The position numbers were made by a program, and so were the translations under genes. Below are positions 10,602 to 22,128 of a stretch of DNA of 64,000 nt, piece after piece. Source of the stretch: Sciurus carolinensis (Eukaryota; Chordata; Mammalia; Rodentia; Sciuridae). The stretch's first letter is position 1. Each line of letters starts with the position of its first letter. Below the pieces are notes generated by a model that ran no database searches, was not told the DNA's origin, and saw nothing but the letters and a program-made list of their open reading frames with translations. Location of the stretch: assembly GCF_902686445.1 (NCBI RefSeq), contig NC_062222.1:38873792-38937791 (forward strand). Reading direction: 5' to 3'.

Positions 10602-12338
10602 TCATCCTTTGGTTTTTTGAGATTGGCTTGTCTCACTTAGCATGATATTCTCCAATTTCATCCATTTGCCTGCAAATGCCATAATTTTATCATTCTTTAT
10701 GGCTGAGTAATATTCCATTGTATATATATACCACAGTTTCTTTATCCATTCATCAATTGAAGGACATCTAGGTTGGTTCCACAATCTGGCTATTGTGAAC
10801 TGAGCAGCTATGAACATCCATATGGCTGTATCTCTGTAATATGCTGATTTTAAGTCCTTTGGGTATACGCCAAGGAGTGGGATAGCTGGGTCAAATGGTG
10901 GTTTCATTCCAAGTTTTCTAAGGAGTCTCCACACTTCTTTCCAGAGTGACTGCACTAATTTGCAGCCCCACCAGCAATGTATGAGTGTACCTTTCTCCCC
11001 ACATCCTCGCCAACACCTGTTGTTGCTTGTATTCTTGATAATAGCCATTCTAATTGGGGTGAGATGGAATCTTAGGGTGGTTTTGATTTGCATTTCTCCT
11101 ATGACTAGAGATGTTGAACATTTTTCCGTACGTTTGTTGATTGCTTGTAGATCTTCTTCTGTGAAGTGTCTATACATTTCCTTAGCCCATTTGTTGACTG
11201 GATTATTTGCATTCTTGGTGTAGAGTTTTTTGAATTCTTTATAGAATCTGGAGATTAGTGCTCTATCTGAAGTGTGATTGGTAAAGATTTTCTCCCACTC
11301 TGTAGGCTCTTTCTTCGCATTGCTGATAGTTTCCTTTGCTGAGAGAAAGCTTTTTAGTTTGAATCTATCCCAGTTATTGATTCTTGCTTTTATTTCTTGT
11401 GCTATGGGAGTCCTGTTGAGGAAGTCTGGTCCTAAGCCGACATGTTGAAGCTCTGGACCTACTTTTTCTTCTATAAGATGCAAGGTCTCTGGTCTGATTT
11501 CGAGGTCCTTAATCCATTTTGAGTTTAGTTTCGTGCATGGTGAGAGACATGGGTTTAGTTTCATTCTGTTGCATATGGATTTCCAATTCTCCCAGCACCA
11601 TTTGTTGAAGAGGTTATCTTTTCTCCATTGCATATTTTTGGCCCCTTTGTCTAGTATGAGAAAATTGTATTTATTTGGGTTTGTGTCCGTGTCCTCTATT
11701 CTGTACCATTTATCCACCTTTCTATTTTGGTACCAATATCATGCCATTTTTGTTACTATTGCTTTGTAGTAGAGTTGAAGATCTGGTATTGCGATACCCC
11801 CTGCTTCACTCTTTCTGCCAAGGATTGCTTTAGCTATTCTGGGTTTTTTATTCTTCCAGATGAATTTCATAATTGCTTGCTCTATTTCTGTAAGGTACAT
11901 CATTGGGATTTTAATTGGAATTGCTTTGAATCTGTATAGAACTTTTGGTAATATGGCCATTTTGACAATATTAATTCTGCCTATCCAAGAACATGGGAGA
12001 TCTTTCCATCTTCTAAGGTTTTCTTTAATTTCTTTCCTTAGTGTTCTGTAGTTCTCATTGTAGAGATCTTTCACCTCTTTTGTGAGATTGATTCCCAAGT
12101 ATTTTATTTTTTTCGAGGCTATTGTGAATGGGGTAGTTTTCCTAATTTCTCTTTTTGAAGATTCATCACTTATGTATAAAAATGCCTTAGATTTATGTGC
12201 ATTGATCTTATATCCTGCTACTTTACTGAATTCACTTATGAGATCTAAAAGTTTTCTGGTGGAATTTCCTGGTTCCTCTATGTATATAATCATATCATCA
12301 GCTAATAGGGATAGTTTGAGTTCTTCTTTCCTATTCAT
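10602..12338 (-). pseudogene. Young L1 ORF2 fragment: RT palm to C-terminus
   Basis: Continues ORF2 in a single frame with one internal stop. The first part (199 codons, 11739-12338) has the catalytic motif as LADDM, where L1s normally have FADDM; both Asp are kept. The post-RT block '[19 protein letters not shown]' follows. A TGA at 11736-11738 replaces the Trp codon expected after 'AIVTKMA'. The same frame resumes for the rest of the C-terminal region to 10602, including 'GCGEKGTLIHCWWGC' and 'FDPAIPLLGVYPKDLKS' and ending 'SQSQKTKG'. One nonsense codon and one frameshift are the main lesions. Confidence 0.9.
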
Positions 12339-13090
12339 ATCCCTTTAATTTCTTTGGTCTGTCTAATTGCTCTGGCTAGAGTTTCAAGGACGATATTGAA
12401 AAGAAGTGGTGAAAGCGGGCATCCCTGCCCTGTTCCAGTTTTTAGGGGGAATGCTTTCAGTTTTTCACCATTTAGAATGGTATTAGCCATGGGCTTAGCA
12501 TGGATGGCCTTTATAATGTTAAGGAATGTTCCCACTATCCCTAGTTTTTCTAGTGTTTTGAGCATGAAGGGGTGCTGTATTTTATCAAATGCTTTTTCTG
12601 CATCTATTGAAATAATCATGTGATTCTTGACTTTAAGTCTATTGATACGGTGAATGACATTTATTGATTTCCTGATGTTGAACCAACCTTGCATCCCTGG
12701 GATGAAACCCACTTGATCCTCGTGCACTATCTTTTTAATATGTTTTTGTATGCGATTTGCTAAAATTTTGTTGAGAATTTTTGCGTCGATGTTCATTAAG
12801 GATATTGGTCTGAAATTTTCTTTCCTTGGTGTGTCTCTCTCTAGTTTAGGTATCAGGGTAATATTGGCTTCATAGAATGAGTTTGGGAGGGTTTCCTCCT
12901 CTTCTATTTTATGGAATACTTTGAGAAGTATTGGAATGAGCTCTTCTTTAAAGGTTTTGTATAACTCAGCTGAGAACCTATCTGGTACTGGACTTTTCTT
13001 TGTTGGTAGGCTTTTGATGACTTCTTCTATTTCATTACTTGAAATTGGTCTATTTAAATTGTGTATGCCCTCCTTGTTCAGTTTAGGCAA
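12335..13090 (-). pseudogene. Young L1 ORF2 fragment: RT fingers/palm
   Basis: An uninterrupted 251-codon frame covers the start of the L1 reverse transcriptase. It holds '[15 protein letters not shown]', '[16 protein letters not shown]', the '[11 protein letters not shown]' motif with the first catalytic Asp, and '[11 protein letters not shown]'. The usual TGTRQGCP motif is read TGTGQGCP, an Arg to Gly change. Upstream sequence to about 13430 is also ORF2 but has no usable start, so the Met here is internal. The frame ends at a TGA after 'KEIKGI'; the next block continues in another frame, so a net one-base shift separates them. Confidence 0.9.
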
Positions 13091-13440
13091 TTCATATGTC
13101 TCTAGAAACCTGCTGATGTCTTCAAAATTTTCTATTTTGTTGGAGTATAGATTTTCAAAATAGCTTCTAATTATGTTTTGTATTTCGATCGTGTCTGTTG
13201 TGATATTTCCTTGTTCATTCTGAATTTTAGTGATTTGGGTTTTCTCTCGTCTTCTCTTTGTTAGTGTGGCTAAAGGTTTATCAATTTTTTTTATTTTTTT
13301 CGAAGAACCAACTATTTATTTTGTCAATTTTTTGTATTTTTTCTTTTGTTTCAATTTTGTCGATTTCAGCTCTGAGTTTAACTATTTCCTGTCTTCTACT
13401 ACTTTTGATGTTGGTCTGTTCTTTTTCTAGGGCATACTTT

Positions 13441-13568
13441 TAAAAAATATTTTTTTAGTTGTTGATAGATGTTTGTTTGTTTATTTGTTTATATGCAGTG
13501 CTGAGAATCAAACCCATGCCTCTCACATGCTAGGCAAGTGTTGTACCTCTCAGATACAATCGCAGTGC
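13441..13568 (-). mobile_element. ID SINE nested in old L1
   Basis: The plus strand shows 'agttgttgatagatg', 'gtgctgagaatcaaaccc' and 'catgctaggcaagtg', the reverse complement of a squirrel ID SINE with its extended 3' part. A 14-bp TSD CTCAGTGTAGTTTT (10271-10284 and 13569-13582) flanks it together with the young L1, showing that the SINE entered the old L1 first. Its T-rich tail side now lies at 10285-10314, across the young L1. Confidence 0.82.
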
Positions 13569-15802
13569 CTCAGTGTAGTTTTGATTTTCATTTCCCTAAT
13601 TGCTAATGATGTTGAAGATTTTTTCATGTACTTGTTGGCCATTTTTATTTCTTCTTTTGAGAAGTGTCTATTTAGTGTGTTTGCCCATTAATTAATTGCG
13701 TTATTTGAGTTTTTGGAAGCAAAGTTTTTTTGAGCTCTTTATATATTCTAATTATTCATCCTGTCTGAAGAGTAAATAGCAGAGATTTTCTCCTATTCTG
13801 TCGGTTCTCCCTTCACATTCCTAATTGTTTCCTTTGCTGTGCACAAGCTTTTTACTTTTATGCTGTCCCATTTATTAACTCTTAGCATTATTTTCTGAGC
13901 TTTACCGGTCCTATTGAGAAAGTCATTGCCTGTGCCTAAAAGCTGGAGTGTTGATCCTACATTTTCTTCTAGGAAGTTGCATAGTTTCTGGTCTAATTCT
14001 GAGGTTCTTGATCCATTGTAAGTTGATTTTTGTGCAGGTTGAGAGTTAAAGGTCTAGTTTTTTTCTTCTACATGTGAATAACCAGTTGTCTCAGCACCAT
14101 TTGTTAAAAATGCTATCTTTTCTCCAATATATGTTTTTGGCACCTTTGTCAAGGATGATATGACTGCATCTGTGTGGGTTTGTCTCTGTGCCTTCTATTT
14201 GAAACTATTGGTTTATATGTCTGTTTTTATGCCAGTACCATGCAGTTTTTTGCTCCTATAACTCTGTCATATAATTTGAAGTCCAGTATTGTGATGCCTC
14301 CACCATTTCCTTCTGGCTTAAAATAGTTTTGGCCATTCTGGGTCTTATGTTCTTCCAAATGAATTTTTTGGTCTATTTTTTCTAGTTTTGTGAAGAATGT
14401 CATTGGTATTTTGATGGAGATTACATTGAGTCTGTATTGCTTTTGATAGTATGGCCATTTTAACAATATTAATTCTGCCTATCCATGAACATGGAAGGTC
14501 TTTCCATCTTCTGAGGTCTTCTTCAATTTCTTTTTTCATTGTTCTATAGGTATAATTGTAGATGTTTTTCACCTCCTTGGTTAAATTTCTTTCTAGGCAT
14601 TTTACTTATTTATTTATCTTGAGGCTATTTGGAATGGAGTTGTTTTCCTGATTTCTTTTTCAACAGATTCATTGTTGCTACATAGGATAGTGATTGGTTT
14701 TTTATGTTGATTTTGTACCTGTTACATTTCCAAATTTGTTTATTAGCTCTATCAGTCTTTTGGTGTACTTTTCTAGGTCTTCTAGGTGTAGGATCATATC
14801 ATCTGCAAACAGTGATAATTTGACTTTTGTTTTCTATTTTTATCCCTTTTAATTCTTTCTCTTGCCTAAATACTCTAAAATTTCTAGCACTATATTAAAT
14901 AGAAGTGGTGAGAGTAGACATCCTTGTCTTATCCTAGATTTTAAAGAAAATACTTTCTGTTTTTCTCCATTTACTATGAGGTTGACTTTGGGTTTCTCAT
15001 GTATAACCTTTTGATGTTGCGTTAAGTTTCTTCCATCCTAGTTTCTTCCATGTTTTTATCATAAATGGGTGCTGAATTTTGTTGAAGGTCTTCTCTGTAT
15101 CTATTGAGATTGCTAAATGATTTTGTTCTTAATTCTGTTAATGTGATAAATTACATTTGTTGATTTGCATATATTAAACCATCTTTGCATCTCTGGAATA
15201 AAACCAACTTGGTCATGGTGTACTATCTCCTTAATATGTTGTTGAGCATGTTTTGCTAACATTTTATTAAGTATTTTTGCATCTTAGTTCATCAGGGATA
15301 TTGGTCTATAGTTTCCGTTCCTTTATATGTCCTTCTCTGGTTTTAGTATGGATATGATACTGAATTCATAAGTGAATTTGGAAGTGTTCCATCTGTTCTA
15401 TCTCATGAAATAATCTGAGAGTACTGGTAATAGTTCTTCTTTAAAGTTTTGGTAGACTTGAACTGAGAATCCATCTGGTTCTGGGCCATTCTTGTTGGAA
15501 GGCTTTTTATTATTTATTGTGTCAGATTACAAGTTATTTGACTGTATAGGTTTTCTCTGTCCTCTTGATTCAGTTTTAGAAGATCATATTTGTCTAGAAA
15601 TAAATGTGTTTCTTTTAGGTATTCCAATTTATTGGAGTATAAACTTTCAACATTGTCCCTAATCATCTGCTGGATTTCTGAGATGTCTGTGGTGGTTTCT
15701 CCTTTTTCACCTCTAATTTTATTAATTTGGTTTTGCACCCTTTTTCTTTTGGTTATTTGGCTAAGGACTTATCAATATTGTTTATCTTTGCAAAGAATTT
15801 AC

Positions 15803-16060
15803 TATTTTTAAAAATTTTTATTTTTTTTAGATATACATGATAGTAGAGTATATTTTGATATAGTTATACAAACATGGAGTACATCTTATTCTATTTAGGA
15901 TCCCAGTCTTGTGATTGTTCATGATGTGGAAGTTTAATGTGTTGCATTCATACAGGTACATAGGAAAGTTGTGTCTAGTTCATTCTACTGTCTTTCCTAT
16001 TCTTATCCCCTTTCCCTTCAATACCCTTTGTCTAAACCTCTGTTCAGTGGATAAAAAAAT
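15803..16060 (-). mobile_element. L1 3' UTR fragment inserted in old L1
   Basis: T-rich start, then 'agatatacatgatagtagag' and a C-rich stretch near 16010. Its beginning is the reverse complement of the L1 3' end at 37480-37545 (the 'cagtcatgtatagct' region). Old L1 ORF2 resumes after it with 'aactcttcatttcattgat'. TSD not resolved. Confidence 0.75.
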
Positions 16061-17189
16061 CAACTCTTCATTTCATTGATTGTATTTTTTTTTTTTATTC
16101 TCAAGTTCATTGATTGTTTCTCCGTTCTTAATTATTTCCTTCCTTCTGTTTTGGGATTCATTTGTTATTCTTTTTGGAGGGCTCTGGGATGCATCCTTAA
16201 GTTACTTACTTGGGATCTTTCTAATTTTACTATGTAAGCACCCATAACTATAAACTTTCCTCTTAGAACTGCCTTCTTAGTGTCCCAGAGGTTCTAGTAT
16301 GTCATATCACTATACTCATTCAAGTCTAAGAATTTTTCAGTTTCACCCTTGTATCATTCATTTATCATTCAAAAGAGTATAGCTCAATCTCCATATATTT
16401 ATATAGTTTCTGTAGGGTTTTTGGTGTTAATTTCTAATTTAATTCCATTATGGTCTGATAAGATGTAAGAAATTATATGTATATTTATATATTTTTTGGT
16501 ATTTGCTAAGAGTTGTCTTGTGACCTAAAATATGATCTACTTTGGAGAAGGTTCCATGAGCCACTCAGAAGAAAATATATCCAGTTGTTGTTGGGTGAAA
16601 ATTCTAAATATGTCTACTGGGTCCATTTGATTTATAATATTTTTTCAAGTTCAAAAAGTCTTTACTGAGTTTATCTCTGAATGACCTATCTAATGGCAAA
16701 AGAGTTGCATCGAAATCACCCAGTATTATTGTATTGAGGTCTATCTGGCTCTTTAATTTGAATAGTGTCTCTTTTATGCAACTAATTGCATCCTTGTGTG
16801 AGGTATAAATATTTATTATTATGTCTTCTTGTTGGATTGTTCCCTTTACCAATATGAAGTGATCTTTTTTTGTCTGTTTTTATCAATTTTAGTGTGGAAT
16901 CTACTTTAGTAGATATAAGAATAGCTAATCCTGCTTGTTTGGGGGCTTCAGTTTTGCGACTTTTAGCCTGTGGCTATCTTTGCTTGTAAAGTGAATCTCT
17001 TACAAACAATGTTTTTTAACTCATTATGCCATTTTAACTGGAAAGTTGAGACTATTTTACAGTCAAGCTTTTTATATAGGGATGTTTATTAATTCCTGCC
17101 CATTTTTATTTATTTATTATGTTTAACTTGGTCCTGTTTCTCATATGCTTAGCTACTCTTCAAATGAGATTTATGCTTTTGTGTGCTCT

Positions 17190-18250
17190 GAAGGTTTTTA
17201 TATCTTCTGTGTGCAGCGTTTCTTTAAGTAAATTCTGTAGTATCTGTTTAGTAGTCATGGATTCTTTTAGTTTCTGCTTATCTTGGAAGGTTCTCATTTC
17301 ACCTTTAGTTTCCAAATGATAGTTTTACTGTATATAGAAGTCTTGGTTGACAGTTATTTTCTTTCAGTACTTGAAACACATTGTTCTAAGCCTTCCTGGC
17401 TTGTAAAGTTTATGCTGAAAAATCAGAAGTGATTCTGATTGGCTTACTTTTAAATGCAATCTGATGCATTTCTCTTGAGGCTTTTAAAATTCTATCCTTG
17501 ATCTTCATGTTAGGCATTTTAATTATAATGTGTTGTGGAGAGGTTCTTTTTTGATCGTCTTTCTGGGGATCTGAATGTCTTCTATATCTGAATGTCCATT
17601 TCATGGTGAAGGTTTGGAAAATTTTTCTGTTATTATATCCCTGAAGAGTTTATCCAATCAATTAGTCCACATTTTATAGCCTGCCTCAATTCCAGTCATT
17701 CCTAAATTTGGTATCTTCATGTTGTCCCAGAGTTCTTGTATATCGTGATCATGTTTACTTATTATTCTTTTTCTTAATACTGTCTGAATGTGCAAGGCAG
17801 AATACTTTGTCTTCCAGCTCAGAGATTGTGTCATCAGCATGATCTACTGTATTAGAGATACTCTCTACTAGACTTTTTATTTTAAAAAATTAATTATTTT
17901 TTAAAATAATCAATCAATTAATTAATTAGGTCTTTCATTCCCAAGAGTTCCATTTGGTTCTTTTTCATTATTTCTATCTTTGTGCTGAATTACTCATTCA
18001 TATTATGTACTGACTTTCTTAATTCATTCAATTGTTTTTCTGTGTTCTCTTGGTATTCACCGATCATTTTTATAATGATTCTTTTGAGTTCCTTATCTCA
18101 TGCTTCATCCATTTCAGTACTTTTGGAGTCATTTGCTGGTGTGTTGGTTGGCTTGCTTTTTCATATTTCTTATATTCATGTTTTAGGTTTTATTCATCTG
18201 TTGGAAGGAAATTCTCTTCCACTGTTATGTGTGGACCTTTATAAGGCACA
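17190..18250 (-). pseudogene. L1 ORF1 pseudogene of the old L1
   Basis: ORF1 encodes the trimeric RNA-binding chaperone of the L1 particle. The minus strand retains the start of the RNA-recognition domain ('QELWDNMKIPNLGMTGIE', about 17670-17750) and the C-terminal domain ('HIIIKMPNMK' and 'KPIRITSDFSA', 17410-17604). These two parts are in different frames. The coiled-coil half (17850-18250) is too eroded to translate. The 5' limit is approximate. Confidence 0.78.
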
Positions 18251-18595
18251 ATTTTCAGTTGCTAAAATGACCTAGAATGATCTGTATTGAGACTCCCTCA
18301 TAGTGGTGTACCAAGATTTGTGTTATTTCTCTCTGTTTCTGCTATAGCAATGAATGTCCACAGGTGGAATGTGGGACTGTTTCTACTTGGGGACTGGTCA
18401 TTAGTTTGGATTTTTATTTCTTCTATTCTTTGTATTGAAGTATAGTTGAAGATTGAGTGTCATTAATTTGTGTGTGGAGCAAAGTGTGCTTTCTTTTGGT
18501 TGAGTTTAGTTCAGCAGTTGAGTTCTACCCTGTGAACTTGTAGGTTCACAGTGTGGGAGGTACTTTCTCAGAATAAAGGAAAGAACACAGCACCT

Positions 18596-18884
18596 TCAGT
18601 ATCAATGGGCACATTTCACAACTCTGTTGCAACATGTTTGCAACTCTGTACTGTAGAAATAGAATGAATGCCCAGTTGAAATGTGTATTATCTTATATGG
18701 GAGACAAAGAGTTAACTAGTAAAGAGGGGCTAGCAAGAGGTATATAAGGGAATGGCTCCTGCATTTGGGGCTCAGTCTTTTGATATAAATTCATGGACTA
18801 GTGAATAATAAATGGCACTAATAAATGTTGTTTCCTACTGAATGTCCCTCTGACCTCATTCTCTGCATGAGAATCCCACAACAC
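18596..18884 (+). mobile_element. LTR-like insertion with 8-bp flanking repeats
   Basis: A 289-bp segment is bounded by perfect CAGCACCT copies (18588-18595 and 18885-18892). Inside are a TATA-like GTATATAAGGG near 18740 and two AATAAA-type signals near 18808-18827, in LTR order. The ends are not canonical TG...CA, and an 8-bp duplication is long for an ERV, so the identity is open. Confidence 0.5.
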
Positions 18885-18892
18885 CAGCACCT

Positions 18893-19533
18893 CACAGAAT
18901 AGGAAAAAGGAAATAACAACAACCAAATGATATGCAAAATTAGACTAAATATTTGGTTCATACTGTGACATCTATGGTGTCCATTGCCTCAAAACCCAGA
19001 ATTGGTAGGATTGGCAATTGCAATCAGCAAAAATGATACGTAACTATGATATATACCTGGCATTAAAGTAAACTACATATGTCAATTATGGCATCCCAAG
19101 TAGTAATAATTGCAGCAGGATTAATGGTGGGGGGCAAGAGTTATATCAACCAATTAGTACTAAAAGATGGTAAGAATACAGTTAATGAAGAGATAAAATA
19201 ATGTCATACATACAAAGGTACAAAAACGTTCACAATTTCAGAAAATGAACAGAGAGAATGCAGAAGAGATATAGAATATGATGGCTATAAGAAAAGAGCA
19301 TAAAAATAGAAGAATTTTTAAAGGGAGAATAAAAGAGAGAAAAATGGAATTTGGCTTTTAGCAGAAGAAAACAGAGAAAGAGAAATTGACAAATGAAAAA
19401 CAAAACAAAACAAAATCAAAATATACTAATCAAAAACCCTACCCTCAAAAGGCCATAAAAGGAAAAACAATTACATGCTAAAAATGAGGGGAAAAAAAGA
19501 AATATGTATCTTCGTGAATCACTAAGCTCAACA
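18893..19533. other. A-rich DNA, possibly old L1 5' UTR
   Basis: A-rich on the plus strand with no gene. By position it could be the far 5' UTR of the old minus-strand L1, but I cannot match it to a consensus. Confidence 0.4.
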
Positions 19534-19541
19534 AACACACA

Positions 19542-19575
<34 letters not shown>
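19534..19575. repeat. (CA)n followed by poly(A)
   Basis: About eleven CA units run into about twenty A's just before the next SINE. Confidence 0.9.
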
Positions 19576-19586
19576 TTTAAAACAAG

Positions 19587-19785
19587 CTGGGCATGGTGGG
19601 GCATGCCTGTAATCCCAGCAGCTCGGGAGGCTGAGGTAGGAGGATGACAATTTCAAAGCCAGTCTCAGTAAAAGTGAGGTACTAAGCAACTTGGTGAGAC
19701 CCTGTTTCTAAATAAAATACAAAATAGGCTGGGGATGTGACTCAGTGGTCCAGTGCCCCTGAATTTAATCACTGGTACCAAAATA
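19587..19785 (+). mobile_element. MEN/B1-dID composite SINE
   Basis: The 7SL-like part ('gctgggcatggtggggcatg', 'taatcccagcagctcggga') is followed by the ID part ('ggctggggatgtgactcag') and an (AAAT)n tail to about 19808. The order and orientation are complete. Confidence 0.93.
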
Positions 19786-19808
19786 AATAAATAAATATAT
19801 AAATAAAT

Positions 19809-20833
19809 GAACAAAAGAGAAAAGGAAAGAAAAAATGATCCTTAATGAAAAATGAAGGAATCATTTCCACTGAGGTGGTCAAAATAATCAATAAGAATGC
19901 GTATTCACTGTCTATACCCAACGTATTTCTTTCTGTTTCTTCTTGAGCTATGTACTGAGCATGAGAACACGGGCCAAGGATTGCTAAACCCTTCATTTTT
20001 TGTGTGTTGCTCATCAAGCTGCCAGTTAGTGTTCAAACGTCGTCAGCTCCCCCTTTCCCCTGTATAAGGTAGGATGGATGGAAAGTACTCTCAGCTGGAG
20101 TTTTGTCTGCAAAGGTCAGATTGATGCCCTCCCTGGGTGGGTCTGCTGCAGAATTCTAGGAGTGGAATTCCTGCAGGGGGGCTTAGATCTAATAAGGCCT
20201 AAGGGGCTTTGTTGGGTGGTGACTATGCTGGAGACAATAGATCAACACTTGCCTGGCTGTGAACCCTGCTGAGAATCTGAATCTCAAGAATCCCAAGTAT
20301 TCTACTCAATGGGCAGGGAAGTCAATCCTATACTCTGTGCTGCCCATGTAAACAGCCTTTCCACACTTCCAACTTAGGGCTTTAGTCCTTAAGTGTTTCA
20401 CACCTGCCTGTTCAGATTCCTGACCACTTCGATTTGTCATGTGAGCCATCAAGTTCAAAGGGGGAAGTGAATTGAGCTCCTCTTCACTTTTCAACTTCAA
20501 TTCCCCTGGGCAAAATTTTCTCTGTACTTGTTTTACCCTGTTCTGTTAGGTACACCTTGGTTACATGGCAGTTGCTTAGTAGGACTGTGTAGCCCTATTT
20601 GCTCAGATCTATTTCCCACAGCAGTAGCTGCAATGTGGCTACCTCAAGATGGTTTCCACCTCAGTTCTCTGCAGCCAGTTGTGAAACACAGGGTACATTT
20701 CAATCACCAGCGTACAGTGCAGCCTCTGGATCAGTGAAAGGCAGTCTGCTTTTCTGATCTCAGGATTTTCTGTACTATAGCTCTCTGTCGTGTTTCACTG
20801 TGTTCTCTCTCTGTGCTGAATCAGCACCGCTAC
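19809..20833. other. Unclassified, moderately GC-rich DNA
   Basis: About 1 kb with a higher GC content than its flanks and no protein-like frame. It lies between an L1/SINE cluster and an LTR. It may be old L1 5' UTR or retroviral leader sequence, but I have no motif that decides. Confidence 0.4.
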
Positions 20834-21414
20834 TGATACCAATGATGAAAATCAATCAGGACCAAGTTCAATGTTGAAGATTTAACACCAGAGAAACACT
20901 GAGGCAAGCGTAGAATGAAAGTTTTATTTAAAGGACAGAACAGATAGACTTCTCTGTAGAGAAAGGGCCCTAGAGCTGGGTGTCGAGGAAGTGGAGGCAT
21001 CCCGCCCCTTTTATACTTTTTAGATTTCCTTTGTTCTCATGCTTTCCTTCTCCCCTTATCTTGCTTAAATAACAAAGGACCAAAAGCTGGGTCAGAAGGT
21101 GGGAAAGAAGCCTTCCAGGGGTGCCTCTCTGTGTCTGCCCAAAAAGGAGGAAAAGAAGCCACCTAGTAGAGACTTCACTCCCTGGCAGGGACTATGCGCC
21201 CTGCAGGTAGGAACAATTCCCTGGAGGTAGGTAACCTTGGCAATAGGTTGAAGGAGGAGGGGTAAGGGCTTTGGAGATATTGGCATTTTCTTTTCTTTCC
21301 TCTTGAATCAGCCCCCATCTTTCTGCTTGGACCAATAAGTTATTACCTACATTGACTGTCTTTTTGTCCCCTAGCCTCACTACCGTGGTTGCCACTGCTG
21401 TTGCTGCTGCCACA
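20834..21414 (-). mobile_element. Solo ERV LTR, minus strand
   Basis: Read on the minus strand, it starts TGTGGCAGCAGC, has a GC box directly next to TATAAAA (complement of 21009-21015) and an AATAAA about 85 bp later (complement of 20923-20928). It ends near TG/CA at 20834. No polypurine tract lies at 21415 and no clean TSD is visible. The frame on the minus strand at 21192-21413 comes from GCN repeats in the LTR and is not a gene. Confidence 0.65.
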
Positions 21415-22007
21415 ACTCGTTTAGTTCCAATTTAGTCTTTTTTCTTTGTTTAATGTACCCAAATTTCTGAATCTCTAAGACACTCTGACTTTCTCATATT
21501 GAATTATAGTGAAATCCCTCTCTCATCCACTTCATAGAGAAGCAGTTACTCCTGCTACTTAAATCCTAACCCTCTAGCCTGCCATCTTGAATCCCACTGG
21601 CTGCTTAATTAACTTGTAATTTTTTTTTTCTAGTTGTCTCTTCAAAGAATACTTAAGTAATTATTTATACTGTGGATCAACTTTCCTATTTCCTCATGAT
21701 CATTTGTTGAGCTGGTTAAGAACATTTATAGAAATGATATATTTTCTTGGCTAATTTATTCATTTTAAATTCTAATGAAAAGCCTTTCCCATAAACCTAT
21801 TAAGATTAGAATTAAATAAAATCAGGTGGAGGAGTCAACTCTTTCTTGTACCTTAAGTATCCCTCCGAAGTCTTTGTCTTTTATGCAAAAATACTTTGAT
21901 TTGTCATTTGCATCATAGTCTATTATAAATAGTGCATTACATTTTTGTAAAGCTTAATTTATTAGATTCCAATGTAGTTAAATGAAGAGAAAATTTAACA
22001 AAACCTT
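21415..22007. other. Intergenic DNA, no gene seen
   Basis: AT-rich, no repeat family or frame recognised. Confidence 0.5.
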
Positions 22008-22128
22008 GGTTCTTCTTTCTTCTCTTCCTTCTCTTCCTTTCTCTTTCTCCTCTTCCTTCTTCTTTCTTCTTCTTCCTCTTCCTCTTCCTCTCCTTCTCCT
22101 TGTCCTTGTCCTTTTCCTTCTTCTTAAA
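22008..22128. repeat. Polypyrimidine (CTT/CCT)n tract
   Basis: Over 100 bp almost entirely C and T on the plus strand. It generates spurious Leu/Ser-rich and Arg/Lys/Glu-rich open frames on the two strands. Confidence 0.92.

Larger units (their letters stand above)
10324..13432 (-). mobile_element. Younger 5'-truncated L1 inside the SINE tail
   Basis: Poly(T) at 10320-10332 is the reverse A-tail. The element then runs through a 3' UTR with a G-rich (here C-rich) tract, the ORF2 C-terminus and the RT domain, and stops inside ORF2 at about 13432. A short direct repeat CATACTTTT (about 10315-10323 and 13433-13441) is the probable TSD. It is far less diverged than the L1 around it. The 5' truncation removes the promoter, ORF1 and the endonuclease, so it was dead on arrival. 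Confidence 0.88.
9870..17100 (-). pseudogene. L1 ORF2 pseudogene of the old L1 (interrupted)
   Basis: ORF2 of an active L1 encodes an endonuclease, reverse transcriptase and a C-terminal Cys-rich region that prime and copy the element at the target site. Recognisable blocks on the minus strand: endonuclease around 16604-16852 (contains the GDF-type motif that holds catalytic residues, but read as GDFD), the pre-RT segment at 15514-15738, an RT catalytic FADD motif near 14797-14810, the post-RT '[16 protein letters not shown]' block near 14460-14510 shifting frame at about 14440, and the C-terminal 'NPAIPLL' block at 10080-10100. Frames change several times and are split by insertions, so no product is possible. 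Confidence 0.85.
9556..18480 (-). mobile_element. Old near-full-length L1, interrupted by three insertions
   Basis: Reverse-complement L1 in the correct order: 3' UTR (9556-9870), ORF2 C-terminus (to 10284), more ORF2 (13569-15802), the rest of ORF2 with the endonuclease (16061-17100), ORF1 (about 17190-18250) and probable 5' UTR. The gaps are explained by an ID SINE, a younger L1 inside that SINE, and an L1 3' UTR fragment at 15803-16060. The coding parts carry many frameshifts and stops, so it is dead. Boundaries at both ends are approximate. Confidence 0.88.

Noticed and set aside
10960..13443. Several plus-strand frames over the young L1
   Set aside because: Antisense shadows of L1 ORF2; no independent motif.
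21192..21413. Ala/Val-rich minus-strand frame
   Set aside because: Lies in the LTR at 20834-21414 and reflects its GCN-rich start.
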